Source of the DNA: Eurosta solidaginis | Taxonomy: Eukaryota > Arthropoda > Insecta > Diptera > Tephritidae | Direction: 5' to 3' | Length of the DNA stretch: 64,000 nucleotides | NCBI RefSeq assembly: GCF_040869045.1 | Contig: NC_090319.1 | Span: 177,914,645-177,978,644 of the forward strand | Shown: piece after piece, positions 41,515 to 52,656 of the stretch | How positions within the stretch are numbered: position 1 is the first letter of the stretch | Layout: every line of letters begins with the position of its first letter | The notes under the pieces: generated by a model | The model's input: only the letters and a program-made list of their open reading frames with translations | What the model was told of the DNA's origin: nothing | Databases searched by the model: none | Program-made: the position numbers and the translations under genes

Positions 41515-42702
41515 TGTGACGGACTTTTACTTTGACTTTGCTGCGGTTGGCCTTAGTCCTTCCAGGGTTCCTGAAAGAAAAAATCCCTACCGGTCCTTCT
41601 GAATAAATAGCCCTGTTGATTTCATGTAAAAACGTTATAAATATTTATTTCATCGAAATCTACTTCTACTCCTAGCTTATTCCCTTGCTTTGTAAGAGGC
41701 GACTGAGGTAATAAACCCCTCGACCAACCTCTGCGGTCGAATGGAGTAAAAGCCTCCAGACTAATATACTTTAGTACAAATGAAGTCAAAACCTTCAGGT
41801 GTACTCTTGTTCGGTAGTCATAAAACCTACCGACTCTTATGCCTGTCTCCTAATCTCTCTGAATTTTAATGCGAATTCGTCGCCCTTATATACTAATTTT
41901 TGTACGCAGGCAAACGGTTATTTTATAATAATAATTTCTAACTAATAATATTAATAATATAAAAGAACAGTTATGTTTCTTTCCATAAATATCCACGCAC
42001 CATAATGCTCCTTATTGAAAACAATGCCTTTGTATTTGCCCACATTCCGTGCTTTCCAGCCTTCGCTTTAACTATTGTGTGTTTGTACATTTTTTTGTTG
42101 TCACCTGATTCTAACGTTGTGTTTTGCTTTGCCCAATGCTTCTGCCTTCTGTTGTATGGCGTGCGTTGGTGTGTTGTATGCTAGTGCGTAAATATGTATA
42201 GCAAAATTCCAATTAGTAGCGGCGCTTATTTTTGACGACTTGCTGCTGATCTCCGTTCACTTAAGTTATTATATATGTTGTATTTGTTACTTTGGATTTT
42301 GAGTATGCAAAGAAATCATTGACCGCTGCGTTTTTATGTTTAGTGCGTATCTACCTCCCTTCCAAATATTCAACACATGTTAGGGTGATCCTATATTTAA
42401 AATTTATGTGGGCGGAAATGTAAATTGTTTGCTTGGTTGCAAAAGTGCGCAAGTCTAATTTGTCCTTCAATTTAGTAATCATGCATTCAATGTACAACAG
42501 AATACATATATATGTATTTAGGGTATAATTGATAAAGGTATACATATGTATATTTCTGGTGCTTCATATAAAATATATAAGTGATAAATTCAAACATTAT
42601 TATAAATTCCAAGTTATTTCAAAATGTATGTTTTTTAAAAAAATGTATAGATATATGTATATGTTGTGAGGGTACAAAGCCCTCGGCTTTGGGGTCCTCA
42701 CA
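41515..42702 (-). repeat. 5' LTR of element G, intact
   Basis: 1188 bp, minus strand TGTGAGGACCCC..TCCGTCACA. It is the undisturbed reference against which the three 3' LTR pieces were placed. Right flank TCTT is the target duplication. Confidence 0.92.
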
Positions 42703-43319
42703 TCTTTTGAAAAGGTCGTTACTTCTTTTTTAGGTAAACACAAAAGTCCTAACCACGAGATGATAGTGAATGACTTAATCAAAACTATGCGGAAATGGGT
42801 AAATAAAAAAACATTTAAGACCGTTTTCTCAGTTAACTTTAAAACCTTTAAACAAAAAATTTGCATGAACATTTTTAAATTTACATGAGAATATATAGCC
42901 CTAAATCTGAATTCATCGTCCAGTTCCGAACAAACAAGAACGAGAAAAATGTAAAAAAAAAATTTATTCTGAATTGAAAGATAAACCCAGCCTAAGAAAA
43001 TTGTATACTAATGTGACAATTATATATTTATCTAATATAATTTTTTATTTTCTTTCAGGAGTAAATATGTCTTTAAAAATTCATTTTCTACACCCCCCTT
43101 TAAATTTTATCCCTCAAAATCTTGGCGACGAACGTGGCGAGCATGGCGAAAGGTTTCACAATCAAATGAAAAATTGAAAGTCGGTATCAAGGATTCTGGG
43201 ATGTCGCTATGATGGGTGACTACTGTTGGTTTCTCATAATAGAAACCAATCCTAATCTAAATAAGCGTCAAAACAAGACACATAACTTTTCCAATTATAA
43301 AATAAGATCATTGAGTTAA
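42703..43319 (+). pseudogene. Unnamed multi-copy gene family member, 3' part
   Basis: Continues the gene of 5031-6412: FEKVVTSFLGKHKSPNHEM directly follows AAWDS once TCTT is collapsed. A probable intron ends at TTATTTTCTTTCAG (acceptor near 43059). The next exon reads GVNMSLKIHFLHPPLNFIPQ and RGEHGERFHNQMKN, then after a frameshift YQGFWDVAMMGDYCW and a basic tail to TAA 43317. The order of blocks fits the same uncharacterised family as the 5' part. The donor of the last intron is not clear. Confidence 0.7.
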
Positions 43320-43500
43320 GACAGAATCATATGTACATATGCTATTATTTGTAGCGTACTTAGGTTTTACTCAGACCTGTTAAATTTGAATTAGCATTAG
43401 TAATCAATTAATTAGATGCCTATTTATTATTATTAATTGGTTTGGAAGCACTGCGACCTTTGTGCAGATCTATTATATCTATTATGCAAGACCTTTCAGC

Positions 43501-44121
43501 CTAATTTTGTATCTGGAGGCTCTTGATGTATCTAAGTACTTCTTCAGGCTTTTTACTCCATATCACATAGGGATTAAGAGTCCCACCACCTAGATGGGAT
43601 AGTCTCTGCCCAGCTAGAGCGACGCATTCGCAGAGAATGTGAACCGGCGTTTCATCATCCAGCTCACAGAAACGAAAAATTTGGGTATCGGATAGATTTA
43701 ATTTACTTAGGTGATATCGTAGACCACAGTGTCCCGAGTAGTACCCAGTAAGAGTTCTTAGGTCCTCCCTGCTTAGGTTAATGAGTTTGTCTGATACTTT
43801 CGTTGCCAGAAGTATAAAGAGTTTGGCCTGCCTTTGTCCTGGGCAATCAATCCAGTGACGTCTGAATTGTATAGTTTCCCTGGTGTGTGCTTTTGTGAGT
43901 CCACAAAAGGGCTCTGGACCATAGAATGCTGATGTAGCACCCTGCTTTGCTAGGTAATCTGCATGTTTATTACCTTCATGTCCCTGATGTCCGGGAACCC
44001 ATCCCAACAAAATCTTGTTTTTGGCTCCCAGGGCATTAAGGGTTTCAGTGCATTCATCCACCAGCTTAGATGTAACTATGTAGGATTGCAAGGCACGCAG
44101 TGCCGCTTGGCTCTCCGACAT
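43501..44121 (-). pseudogene. LOA-like LINE RNase H and C-terminal region
   Basis: 206 residues. SESQAALRAL (Asp of the usual SDSQAA replaced by Glu) and GWVPGHQGHEGNKHADYLAK are RNase H motifs. After them comes TLTGYYSGHCGLRYHLSKL and CELDDETPVHILCEC, the C-terminal Cys-His motif of this LINE group. Further RNase H sequence lies upstream (44130-44300) in other frames. Confidence 0.82.
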
Positions 44122-44720
44122 AATGTAGGCGCTCTTCGATGTTGAGCCTCTCCGCAGACATTCTCTACCACAGACCTATATTGCGTGAATTTCTGCCTGA
44201 AATATGGTGGGGTAACATCCGATTCGTATCGATTTTTTGAAGTTTGGGCCATAGATGACAGCTCCCCTTCTTCCTTCATCGAATTTCGATCCATCCGTGT
44301 ACCAGACCTATGAGTCAGGGTCGTTATAAGGATTCCCTATTTCCCAGTGGGTCCTGTCCACAATGGACCCTTCAAAGTTCCGTGAGATTCTGAGCTTAGG
44401 GGACATTACGTCACGCAGTTGTAATGAGGGATTTCCTATGAATTTTCTTATTACTTCCATATGACCTATCATATTTGCTTCCCTTGAACTCAGAAATATT
44501 TGGAAGTCTTAATGCACCTAGTGTTGCCTCTTTCTCTATCAGAATAGGGAAGTGAGGTATTCCCACTAAAGCACTTAGTGCGTCATCAGGGGAGGTTCTC
44601 ATCGCACCCGTTATGCCAACGCAAACTAATCGATGCAGTTTGCTTAGGTTATAGCCGTTGCTATTCTTTGCGTGGCCTTCTGCCACTAAACTAGAGAAGC
44701 ATAAGTGACTATTGACCTTA
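44122..44720 (-). pseudogene. LOA-like LINE RT thumb/connection and start of RNase H
   Basis: TVVRSIVTYASLV, LHRLVCVGITGAMRTSPDDA and IEKEATLGALRLPNI are the RT-RNase H connection typical of the group, followed by fragments of the first RNase H strand. Split over at least three frames. Confidence 0.7.
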
Positions 44721-45109
44721 CGACAGTATTATTATTATTATTATTATTATTATTCTTTATTCGGTCTATGATAACAATATCTTACAGACTAGAAATGTAC
44801 AAGAAATTACTTACTGACTAAATTGGCTGGAATTGAGTACTAGGAATAAAATGAAGTAATCTTATCGACGAACTGGGATCTCGGCATTGCGAAATCGAGA
44901 TCAAGCGGTTTGTAAATATTGTTGATTTCATTGACAGCCCTAGTAATGGGCGCGAGATAGTGGTAATTAGATTTAACTGTAGTAAGATGGAAAGGGTAGT
45001 GGGAACGTAGGATGCGATTTGGGACATTGAAGCAAAGTTGATCGAGCAGATTCACTCAATCAATTAAGCCATTTCGAAAATGAACATTATCGAATGGATT
45101 GTGCGCCTA

Positions 45110-46597
45110 CTAGAGAGATTTCAAGTTTATGAGCAAACACCGTGCAGTATAGGATGGAAAGGGATCGACGAAATGAAGTGGATAGAGATCAAAGGGAGTA
45201 AAGCTACGCTGTACACGCTCGATTCTGTCCGAATGAGAACTATATAATGGGCTCCAGATAATTGAAGCGTACTCCAACTTAGACCGGGCAAGATAAGTAA
45301 AAAGGGATTTTCTTGTATAGGGATCTTTAAAGTCTTTCGCATGACGCTTCAAAAAGCCCAAATTCGAAAAGGCCTTAGGGATAACTGTATTCACATGACT
45401 GACAAAGGTAAAACCAGAGTCAAATAGGACGCCTAGATCAGAAAATACCTCAACTGAGGACAGTTGAGTGTTAAGAATCGAGTAAGTTGAATTTATACGA
45501 TTACGCGTACGCGACAAGGTTAAGAGAAAGCATTTTTTTATGTTAAGCAACAGCTTGTTTTTGAGACTCCAATCAGTAAGATTTTTGAGTTCATTTTGAA
45601 GCCGAAGCGCGTCAGCCACGCAGGTAACTCTAGAATATAATTTCAAGTCATCAGCATAGAGAAGAAATTGCGAGTGATTAAAGCAGGACCGGATATCATT
45701 GATAAACAGAACAAAAAGAAGCGGGCCTAGAATACTACCCTGCGGTACTCCGGAGGTTACCGCAAAAGAGTAAGACGCAGTACCATCGATTTCTACAAAC
45801 GTTGTTCTGTTCGTGAGATAGGATCGCCCCCACAGAAGAAAGACTGAATGGAAACCAAGGAGCTCAAGCTTGTGTAATAAAATATCATGAGAGACTGTAT
45901 CGAAGGCTTTGGAGAAATCGGTGTAAATGGTATCCACCTGAGATCCACTCTTAAAGGCCGACAAACAGTACTCTGAAAAACCCGCAAGATTGGTTACGGT
46001 GGAGCGACCACAGACAAAACCATGTTGGTTGGGATCAATAATTTCTTTACCAGATTTGTGGATGAGTGTAATAGAGCTCACCTTCCATTTGTCGATGAAA
46101 ATAACGGAGGAAAGGGAAAGGTTAATTATCTGAGATAAAGAGACAGCTAGGGATGAGCAGCATTTCTTAAGGAAACAAGAGGTGAGGCCATCGGAATCAT
46201 TTTTATAAGACAGTTTTAAAGCAGAGATACCATTCTGTATATCCAAGTCAGTGATGCAAAGTGCTCCAAAATCAACGCAAAGCGAACCAAGATAATCACC
46301 GTAATAATTATAAGTGCCAACGCCAGCATCATTTACAAAATTGGACTTGAAAAAATCAGCGAAGAGAGTTACGCTGTCATGCAGAGAAGAGGAGGAAAGA
46401 CCATCCAGAGTCATACAGCTAGGAATATTCGAGCATCCTTTCTTAGAACGGATGAAGTTCCAGAATGCCTTGGGATTGGACTTTAACTCATCCTCGTACC
46501 GAGATATATAATTGTTATAGAGAGTTTTATCAAGTTCATTGAATTCTTTACTAAGGCTGATATACTTTTCTCTGAAGCTAAAATCGTTTATGGACAT
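45110..46597 (-). pseudogene. LINE-E reverse transcriptase
   Basis: 495 open residues. Contains ELKSNPKAFWNFIRSKK (linker), SSITLIHKSGKE directly joined to IDPNQHGFVCGRST, which shows an in-frame deletion of about 45 residues of the fingers. Then TIYTDFSKAFDTVSHDILL (motif A), SGVPQGSILGPLLFVLFIND (motif B), FLLYADDLKLYS (motif C) and LARSKLEYASIIWSP. No RNase H. Long and open, but the finger deletion should abolish activity. Confidence 0.87.
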
Positions 46598-46822
46598 GAA
46601 AAGTTTATAATATTTATTTCGTTTGTTCTTCAGCCTTTAAAGCCTTCTCGTATACCAAGGTAACTTATGTCACCGAGGAGGGATCATATTTAGGTTAAAG
46701 TTTAAGACCAAGTAAATTTGTTCAAGAAACATCTCCAGCAACATTACGCGAAAGAAAAATAGAGCTCCAATCAATTTCGTTCAAGGTTGCATTTAAAGAA
46801 CCGTAATCAGCATTTCTGAAGT

Positions 46823-47650
46823 TTAAAGACTGGGAATCGAATGTGTAGATTGTAGGAAATGTACAAAACTGAAGGGATAAAAAGAGCGGCACATGGTGCA
46901 TATCAGGTTTACAGATGGGAAATTACACTCTTGTAACTGATAGATCAAGTTCTCATCAATAAATAACAGGTCAAGGAAGTTACCAAGCATGTTGGGAATA
47001 TAATTAATTTGGGATAGATTAATGCTGGAAAGACTATCTAGAACATGGATCTCATGTGGAAGGCTAGCATGAGAGGCAGTTAAGACACTGTTCATAAGCA
47101 GGTCAGACCCAACGATCTTGTTTAAGTTAAAATCACCCAGTATGCAGAAGTGTTCATCTTCATGGTTTTCATAGATACGTAAAATGTTATTGATATGGAG
47201 TGCATATAACTGTTCAGAACTGTTAGGCGGGATGTAAGATACGCAGATAAACAAGCTACCAAAGGTGCCGAAGATGCGGACACACAGTTGATCTAAAAGC
47301 GAATCTGCGTTTCTAAGAGCGACGACTGACGACATAAACGCACGTTTTACCGCAATTAAGGCACCCCCACCCCTACTACAGCCTGTTTTTTGCGCATCTC
47401 TATCCTTACGATAAATATGAATAATATTCGGATCAAAAAACTCTGCATCAAAAAAGTCACTAGTTGACCATGTTTCAACTAGCACAAAAACATCGAACTC
47501 ACACCGAGACGTGAATAAAAATATTTCTTTAGCCTTAGTACGCATTCCAGAGATATTTTGGTAATAAATTTTAAGAAGCTTAAGATTATCAATATTATTA
47601 TAATCAGAAAGACAAGGAGTATTAACTACGCTGTTATTTAAGTCGGTCAC
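46823..47650 (-). pseudogene. LINE-E endonuclease (ORF2 N-terminus)
   Basis: 275 residues from MTDLNNSVV. IYYQNISGMRTKAKEIFL (N of QN), VLVETWSTSDFF (catalytic Glu), YRKDRDAQKTGCSRGGGALI, ISYIPP-like CVSYIPPNSSEQ, FCILGDFNLNKI and LSQINYIPNMLGNFLDLLFI cover nearly all endonuclease motifs. The final H-motif region is frameshifted near 46870. Confidence 0.85.
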
Positions 47651-47833
47651 TTCAGTTCCTTGGGACGTTACGAAATGGCTGGACGTTTATCCCAGTTGGC
47701 CATAGGTTGGGATCTAAAAGCAGATTGTAGAACTCGGGAGACACGCACAGTTTAAAATTAATCTTCCGTAGACTCTGATGCGGGGTGTCTTTCTTAACTA
47801 ATTTGTAGCAAGAAATAAATAATGTCCAATATA

Positions 47834-48560
47834 CCATGTTTTGCCGTAGAGACGAGTACAGGCCAATAAAGCTCTTGTTGCCTTGTTTGGGATAGCATCC
47901 AAATGAGCATTCCACGTGCGGGTTCTATCCAGTGTGACCCCTAGATATTTAGCCTCCATTGAGAATTGTATTTTTGTACCACCCAGGTATGGTTCTGGGA
48001 TAGATACTTTCCTTCTCCGGGTGAAAGGCACTATAACAGTTTTTTTAAGATTTATAGACAATCCTTTGGTATCGCACCATGTCCTTATGATGCATAGGGC
48101 TTTTTGCATGCGACCTGATATTGTATCTTCGTGCATCCCTGTGATGCAAATAACTAGGTCATCTGCATATCCTTGTGTGTCAAATCTCTTGGTTTTTATT
48201 ACCTGAAGGAGGTCATCAATGACCAGGGTCCACAGGAGAGGAGAGAGCATACCTCCTTGTGGGTAGCATCTTGTGGCCGCAATTGATTCAGTTGTCCCTT
48301 CCAGTTCCAAATGGATTTTTCTACTCTCTAACATAGACAGCCCCCATCGTTTTATTATAGGGCTTATGTCCTTGTCAATCATAGCTTGTTCGATAGCTTG
48401 ATGTGTTGTGTTATCGAAAGCCCCTTATATATCAATAAAAGCGCCGAGGGCTATATTTTTTGACTCTAGAGCCTTTTCAATATTTACCCTGAGACTATGA
48501 ATAGCCGTCTCCGTGGATTTCCCTGACTGGTAGGCGAACTGTTTCCTACACAGAGGCAGT
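47834..48560 (-). pseudogene. LOA-like LINE reverse transcriptase core
   Basis: FAYQSGKSTETAIHSL, GAFIDI*GAFDN (motif A with a stop in place of Glu, near 48430), CYPQGGMLSPLLWTLVIDDL (motif B), TQGYADDLVICI (motif C), LGVTLDRTRTWNAHL. The fingers upstream are lost: the linker ends and joins directly near 48546. Confidence 0.82.
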
Positions 48561-48794
48561 TTATTTAGATTGACCTCCCTGATATGCTGATCTAAGATTT
48601 TTGTATGAATCCCAGTCGCCCGTAGCTCTCGCTTTTTTGAACAGCTTCCTAGCCTGGCATCTTAGCTGCCCAAACTTTTTGTTCCACCAAGGCATATCAC
48701 GTTGTGTACGTAGCTTTCCTTGGGGGTAACTCTCATTGAAAGATGTTTTAATGTCTGAGTGGAGCTGTTCAGCTTCCTTCTCAAGCTCCTGCAC
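48561..48794 (-). pseudogene. LOA-like LINE linker segment
   Basis: Basic region DMPWWNKKFGQLRCQARKLF, GDWDSYKNLRSAY, which joins endonuclease and RT in this LINE group. Truncated at its end by the deletion that removed the RT fingers. Confidence 0.6.
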
Positions 48795-48829
48795 GGTGGT
48801 TATAGGTCGCTGTAAGCTGTTACCAGCTT

Positions 48830-49592
48830 CCTCAAAATAAAACGGAAAAGCTCCCAGTTCGTTTTCCTGGGATTTCTAAAAGCTGGCATGTGTTCCGGAA
48901 AGTGACCAATGTCGAATACAATGTGTTTGTGGTCCGACATTGATTCCTCTCCTCAAACATGCCATTTAGTGACGGTGCTGGCCATATTATGGCTGCACTG
49001 AGTAAGATCTAAAACTTCCCCTCTAATAGCATTTACAAAGGTGGGTTCATTGCCCCGATTGATAATACTTATATTATTACTACTGATAAACTCAAAGAGG
49101 TATTCACCCCTGTTGTTGATGTTCGTACTACCCCATGTTGTATGATGGGAATTTGCGTCACATCAGAGGATCCATGGCGTGCCACTCTGCTGACAGTATT
49201 TGATGAGGGCTATTGTTTCGGTTGTTGGGGCCGTTTGCCTCTTGTTCGCCTCTTGGGGTTGGAATTTTAGCCCAAACTGCTACGAGATCAGCCTTCATAA
49301 ACTATAAAAGTGGAAGAAACATTAGTTTGTTGCTTAAAAGCATCGTCGCTCTTGTGCGAGAACTGGAGGCATAAATTAACTTACCATCAGTACTGTTCAG
49401 GCCTTTTACGGCACGGTGTTGAATCCAGGGCTCCTGGGTGAAGGCTATTCCCAGACCTTCTTCTGCAAATTTTTTAATTAGGACGTCTGAGGTTGCCTTG
49501 GCATGGTGAAGATTCACCTGAAGGCATTCCAGACGTCTTTGCTTTTGGGCTTTGATAGGGGGGGAGACACTATTTATGGTCTTTGCGGCCAC
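48830..49592 (-). pseudogene. LOA-like LINE endonuclease
   Basis: LECLQVNLHHAKATSDVLIK (N of VNL) and GIAFTQEPWIQHRAVKGL (catalytic Glu of QEPW) are clear at 49530-49400. Later blocks (LDLTQCSHNMAS, SDHKHIVFDIG near 48940) are readable with frameshifts. Upstream to about 49800 is a decayed ORF1 tail. Confidence 0.75.
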
Positions 49593-49981
49593 GTGTAGCC
49601 ACCTACCTTGCCCTATTGTTAAGCGACATTACGGCTTCTTCAGCCGTTCCTTCTCGTCCTTTTTAGTTCCCTTTCCTGACATTGGGGCTCCTACGAGGTG
49701 GTTGCTTTGTTGCCGGGTTTTGGGGGACAGGCTAGCGGACTGTCGCAGCCTCGTTTGGCCTCTGTGGGCCAACACTAGACCCAGAAGGCCTGGGCTCTTC
49801 TTGAGATGGCTATTTTAATGGCCAATGATTATTTCAATTGTTTTACGTAAAAAGCAATTACTAATTGATTACCATTAGAAAAAAATCAAAAAAAAAAATC
49901 ATGATTTTTTCCGATTATTGAAAAAAATCAAAAAAAAATCTTAAATAATCAAAAGTAATCAAAAAAGGCGTTTTTGATTAC

Positions 49982-50103
49982 TGTACGATTTATGATATAC
50001 ATTGTAACAAACACTTATTGTATTAAATTGTATTTTGCGTATGTTTCTCAATAATAAATTTAACATATTTTATTCATTACTCAATAAACTGTACTTTCTA
50101 ACA
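49982..50103 (+). repeat. 5' LTR of the Copia element
   Basis: 122 bp. Compared with the 3' LTR it lacks six bases right after the initial TG (TGTACG against TGTTAGAGTACG) and about a dozen inside. Confidence 0.88.
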
Positions 50104-50163
50104 GGTTATGGGTCTGCTGAATTGAGTTTTTCTGAAAATTTTTTTCGTTTTTGATTCTTTAAA

Positions 50164-50840
50164 ATGGCGAGATCCGGCAATTGGCCTCAGATTGAAAAAC
50201 TGAGGGGACGCGATAATTATGTGCAATGGGCGTTTACAATGCGCACCATTTAAGAGATGGACGAGCTTTGGGAAATCGTTGGAGTCAGTAAGAATTTTGA
50301 GGAAACTGAACGCAAGGCGATCGTGCTAGCTCGAGGAAAAATTGTCCTGGCTCTTGGTGGAGACAATTTTGTGCATATTGAGAATACGAAAACGGCGAAT
50401 GAAGCTTGGTGCAAGCTACAATCAATATTTGAAGACAACGGTCTTTCAAGGAGATGCAGTTTACTAGCGCAGCTTACAAGTTTTAAATTAGTGGACTGCA
50501 GCAATGTTGCTGAATATGTGAATGTCATTGTTTTAACGGCGAATAAGCTGAACGCTATCAATTTTAAAGTTTCTGAAGAATGGGTGGGCTCATTGCTTCT
50601 TGCTGGACTACCTGACGAATATAGGTCGAAGATTTTGGGTTTGCAAAGCTGTGGAATTGCGCAGACTTTGTAAAGACGAAGCTTCTGCAAGATGTTCCTG
50701 CAAAGGATGGTGCATCAGCATTTTTCACCGAAAATCAAAAATTTAAGAAGGTAAGATGCTACAACTGCAATGGAATTGGACATATTGCAAAGAATTGCTG
50801 TAGAGAAAAATCAAAAAATATCGGTGAGGAAAAGAAAAAT
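50164..50840 (+). pseudogene. Copia Gag
   Basis: ATG 50164 reads MARSGNWPQIEKLRGRDNYV with WxxxL-type start and a stop at 50251 (TAA after MRTI). The frame resumes at MDELWEIVGVSKNFEETERK, with the Copia Gag signature ANEAWCKLQSIFEDNGLSRR and SLLLAGLPDEYRSKIL, to a stop at 50671. After a frameshift the zinc knuckle CYNCNGIGHIAKNC (50757-50800) completes the nucleocapsid. Confidence 0.85.
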
Positions 50841-51482
50841 ATGAATGACCATTCCGTTTTTGTTTCTGGTTTTGTTGAGGAGAATAGCTGGTACATTGAT
50901 AGTGGTGCTTCTGCTCATATGACTAGACGATCTGATTGGTTAAATAATTATACAACCGATATTTGTAAAGAGGAAATAAAGCTGGCAAATAACAAAATGG
51001 CTAAAGCTACTGGCCAAGGAAATATGCGGCTTAACACGTCAAGCAAGGGTTTCGAAGCGTTTGTTGATATCGGAAAAGTTCTACATGTTCCAGAACTTGC
51101 AACTAATCTACTTTCAGTCAGCGAGATGATTTTTAAGGGAAACAAAGTGGTTTTTGATGACAAGGGCTGTACAATTTTCAATAAAAAAGGAAAAGTTGTA
51201 GGCGTAGCTGAAAAGGTAAATGGTATGTATAAGCTTCAATGTACAACATGGCGCGTGAATAAGGCAATGACAGCAAAAGTTTCGGCCTCGTACGAATTAT
51301 GGCATAAGCGCCTTGTACATCTAAATTCGAACGCAATCGGTTTATTAAGAAACGGCATGGTGCATGGCGTTGATTTCACATCAGAAAATACTCCTGGTGT
51401 GTGTATTCCGTGTGCGAAGGCGAATAAGTGTTTTTCCGAAAGAAAGTCATCGGACAAACGAAAAGTTAGCATTGGTACATAG
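50841..51482 (+). pseudogene. Copia protease and pre-integrase domain
   Basis: 213 residues. SWYIDSGASAHMTRR is the protease active site, VLHVPELATNLLSVSEM the typical following motif. YELWHKRLVHLNSNAIGLL and CIPCAKANKCFSER form the HHCC integrase zinc domain. A stop at 51480 with a frameshift separates it from the core. Confidence 0.87.
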
Positions 51483-52445
51483 CGATTTATGTGGTCCAAT
51501 GGAAATAGCATCATTCAGTGGGAGCAAATATTTTATGACGCTTGTTGATGAAATTTCGCGGAAGGTTTTCGTTAGGTTCATCAAATCCAAATCAGATGTG
51601 ACACAAGTTTTCAAGGAGTTAAAGATGTTAACTGAAAACCAAACAGGGTGCAGAATTAAAATTCTCAGAACTGATAATGGTAAGGAGTATTTGAACAACG
51701 AACTCAGCGCAGAATTAAAAGAGCTGGTATTCAACATCAAACTACCGTTGCATACAACCCTGAGCAAAATGGGGTTGCAGAACGCATGAATCGGACGCTG
51801 GTGGAGAAGGCTAAATCTATGTTGGCACAAGGAAATTTACCGAAGCAATTTTGGGCTGAGGCTGTCAACACTGCTGCGTATTTGGTTAAAATATCTCCAC
51901 ATTCTATTCTGGCGTATACCCCGGAAGAACTATGGAAAGTTAAGAAACCTGACTTATCAAATGTGAAAGTTTTCGGCTGCCTTGCTCTTGTTCATATTCC
52001 TAAACAGAAACGCCAGAAGTGGGACTATAAGTCAGAAGAGCAAATTTTTATTGGCTATGCAGAAGACTCTAAAGGCTATAGAGTTATGAATCCAATTACA
52101 AAGAAAGTTGATGTCAGCCGAGATGTAATTTTTGATGAAGAAACTTTCCATCACGGTGAAGGGAGTCGAACTCAAGATTGGATTCGAATTCCTATGGAAA
52201 ATACTGTCGTCGATAAAAAATCCAAACAAGGGGAGTTTTCTGAAGGAACAGTTGAAACCGAAATGAATTGTGAACAACCTTTTGCTGAAGAATCTTTTTC
52301 ATCTGCCTTCGGTGATGGTAATGAAGTGGGGGATGAGCAGGTGAGCATCAACGTCGAGGAGAACGATAAAGAAGTGGTGGATGATCAGCTAAGAAATGAG
52401 ACGGAAATATTTAGTCCAAATAAGCAAGTTCAACTTCGACGTTGA
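51364..52445 (+). pseudogene. Copia integrase core and C-terminal region
   Basis: LALVHSDLCGPMEIASFSGS holds the first Asp and KILRTDNGKEYLNNEL the second, in the frame ending 51789. The Glu (AERMNRTLVEKAKSMLAQ) is in the next frame, 51786-52445, followed by TPEELWKVKKPDLSNVKVFG and FIGYAEDSKGYRVMNP, the standard Copia tail. All three acidic residues remain but are split between frames. Confidence 0.85.
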
Positions 52446-52656
52446 GACAGATTGAGACAAAAGCAGAACTCTGTCTGTTTAGTTGGTACTAATGGTGGGG
52501 ACGATGATCCATTGACAACTGAAGAGACTTTAACATGTCCTGAGAAAGAGTTTTGGCTGGAAGCAATGCAGATATTCTGACAAAAGCTCTATTCAAAGAA
52601 AAGCATATTTATCATTGCAAAAACATGGGTTTAGAAATATTATAATTCGAGTGGGG

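Larger units (their letters stand above)
6413..42702 (-). mobile_element. Element G: Ty3/gypsy-like LTR retrotransposon, host of the nested insertions
   Basis: Read on the minus strand: 5' LTR 42702-41515, primer site, gag, protease, RT, RNase H, integrase, an extra ORF, then a 3' LTR broken into 35686-35410, 26450-26056 and 6934-6413. The outer ends are TGT..ACA and are flanked on both sides by TCTT (6409-6412 and 42703-42706). Removing the element and one TCTT restores the reading frame AAWDSFEKVVT of the split host gene. The three LTR pieces add up to the 5' LTR length within a few bases. These independent agreements make the boundaries very secure. Confidence 0.92.
44727..47830 (-). mobile_element. 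LINE-E: jockey/CR1-type non-LTR retrotransposon, 5' truncated
   Basis: Minus strand, (AAT)n tail at 44727-44755, RT 46597-45110, endonuclease 47650-46823 and the last 45 or so codons of ORF1 (47790-47652, SLRKINFKLCVSPEFYNLLL..). The rest of ORF1 is missing, so it is 5' truncated as LINEs often are. It lies inside the LOA-like RT (GKTW | TVVRS), with a dozen or so target residues missing at the junction. Confidence 0.85.
43425..49810 (-). mobile_element. LOA-like non-LTR retrotransposon, split by LINE-E
   Basis: Minus strand: an ORF1 remnant and endonuclease (49800-48830), linker (48794-48561), RT (48560-47834), then LINE-E, then RT thumb/connection (44720-44122) and RNase H plus C-terminal Cys motif (44121-43501). 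The 3' end has a short (AAT)n tail near 43424-43440. An RNase H domain and the RT motif CYPQGGMLSPLLWTLVIDDL point to the LOA/I group rather than jockey. Deletions and stops throughout. Confidence 0.8.
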
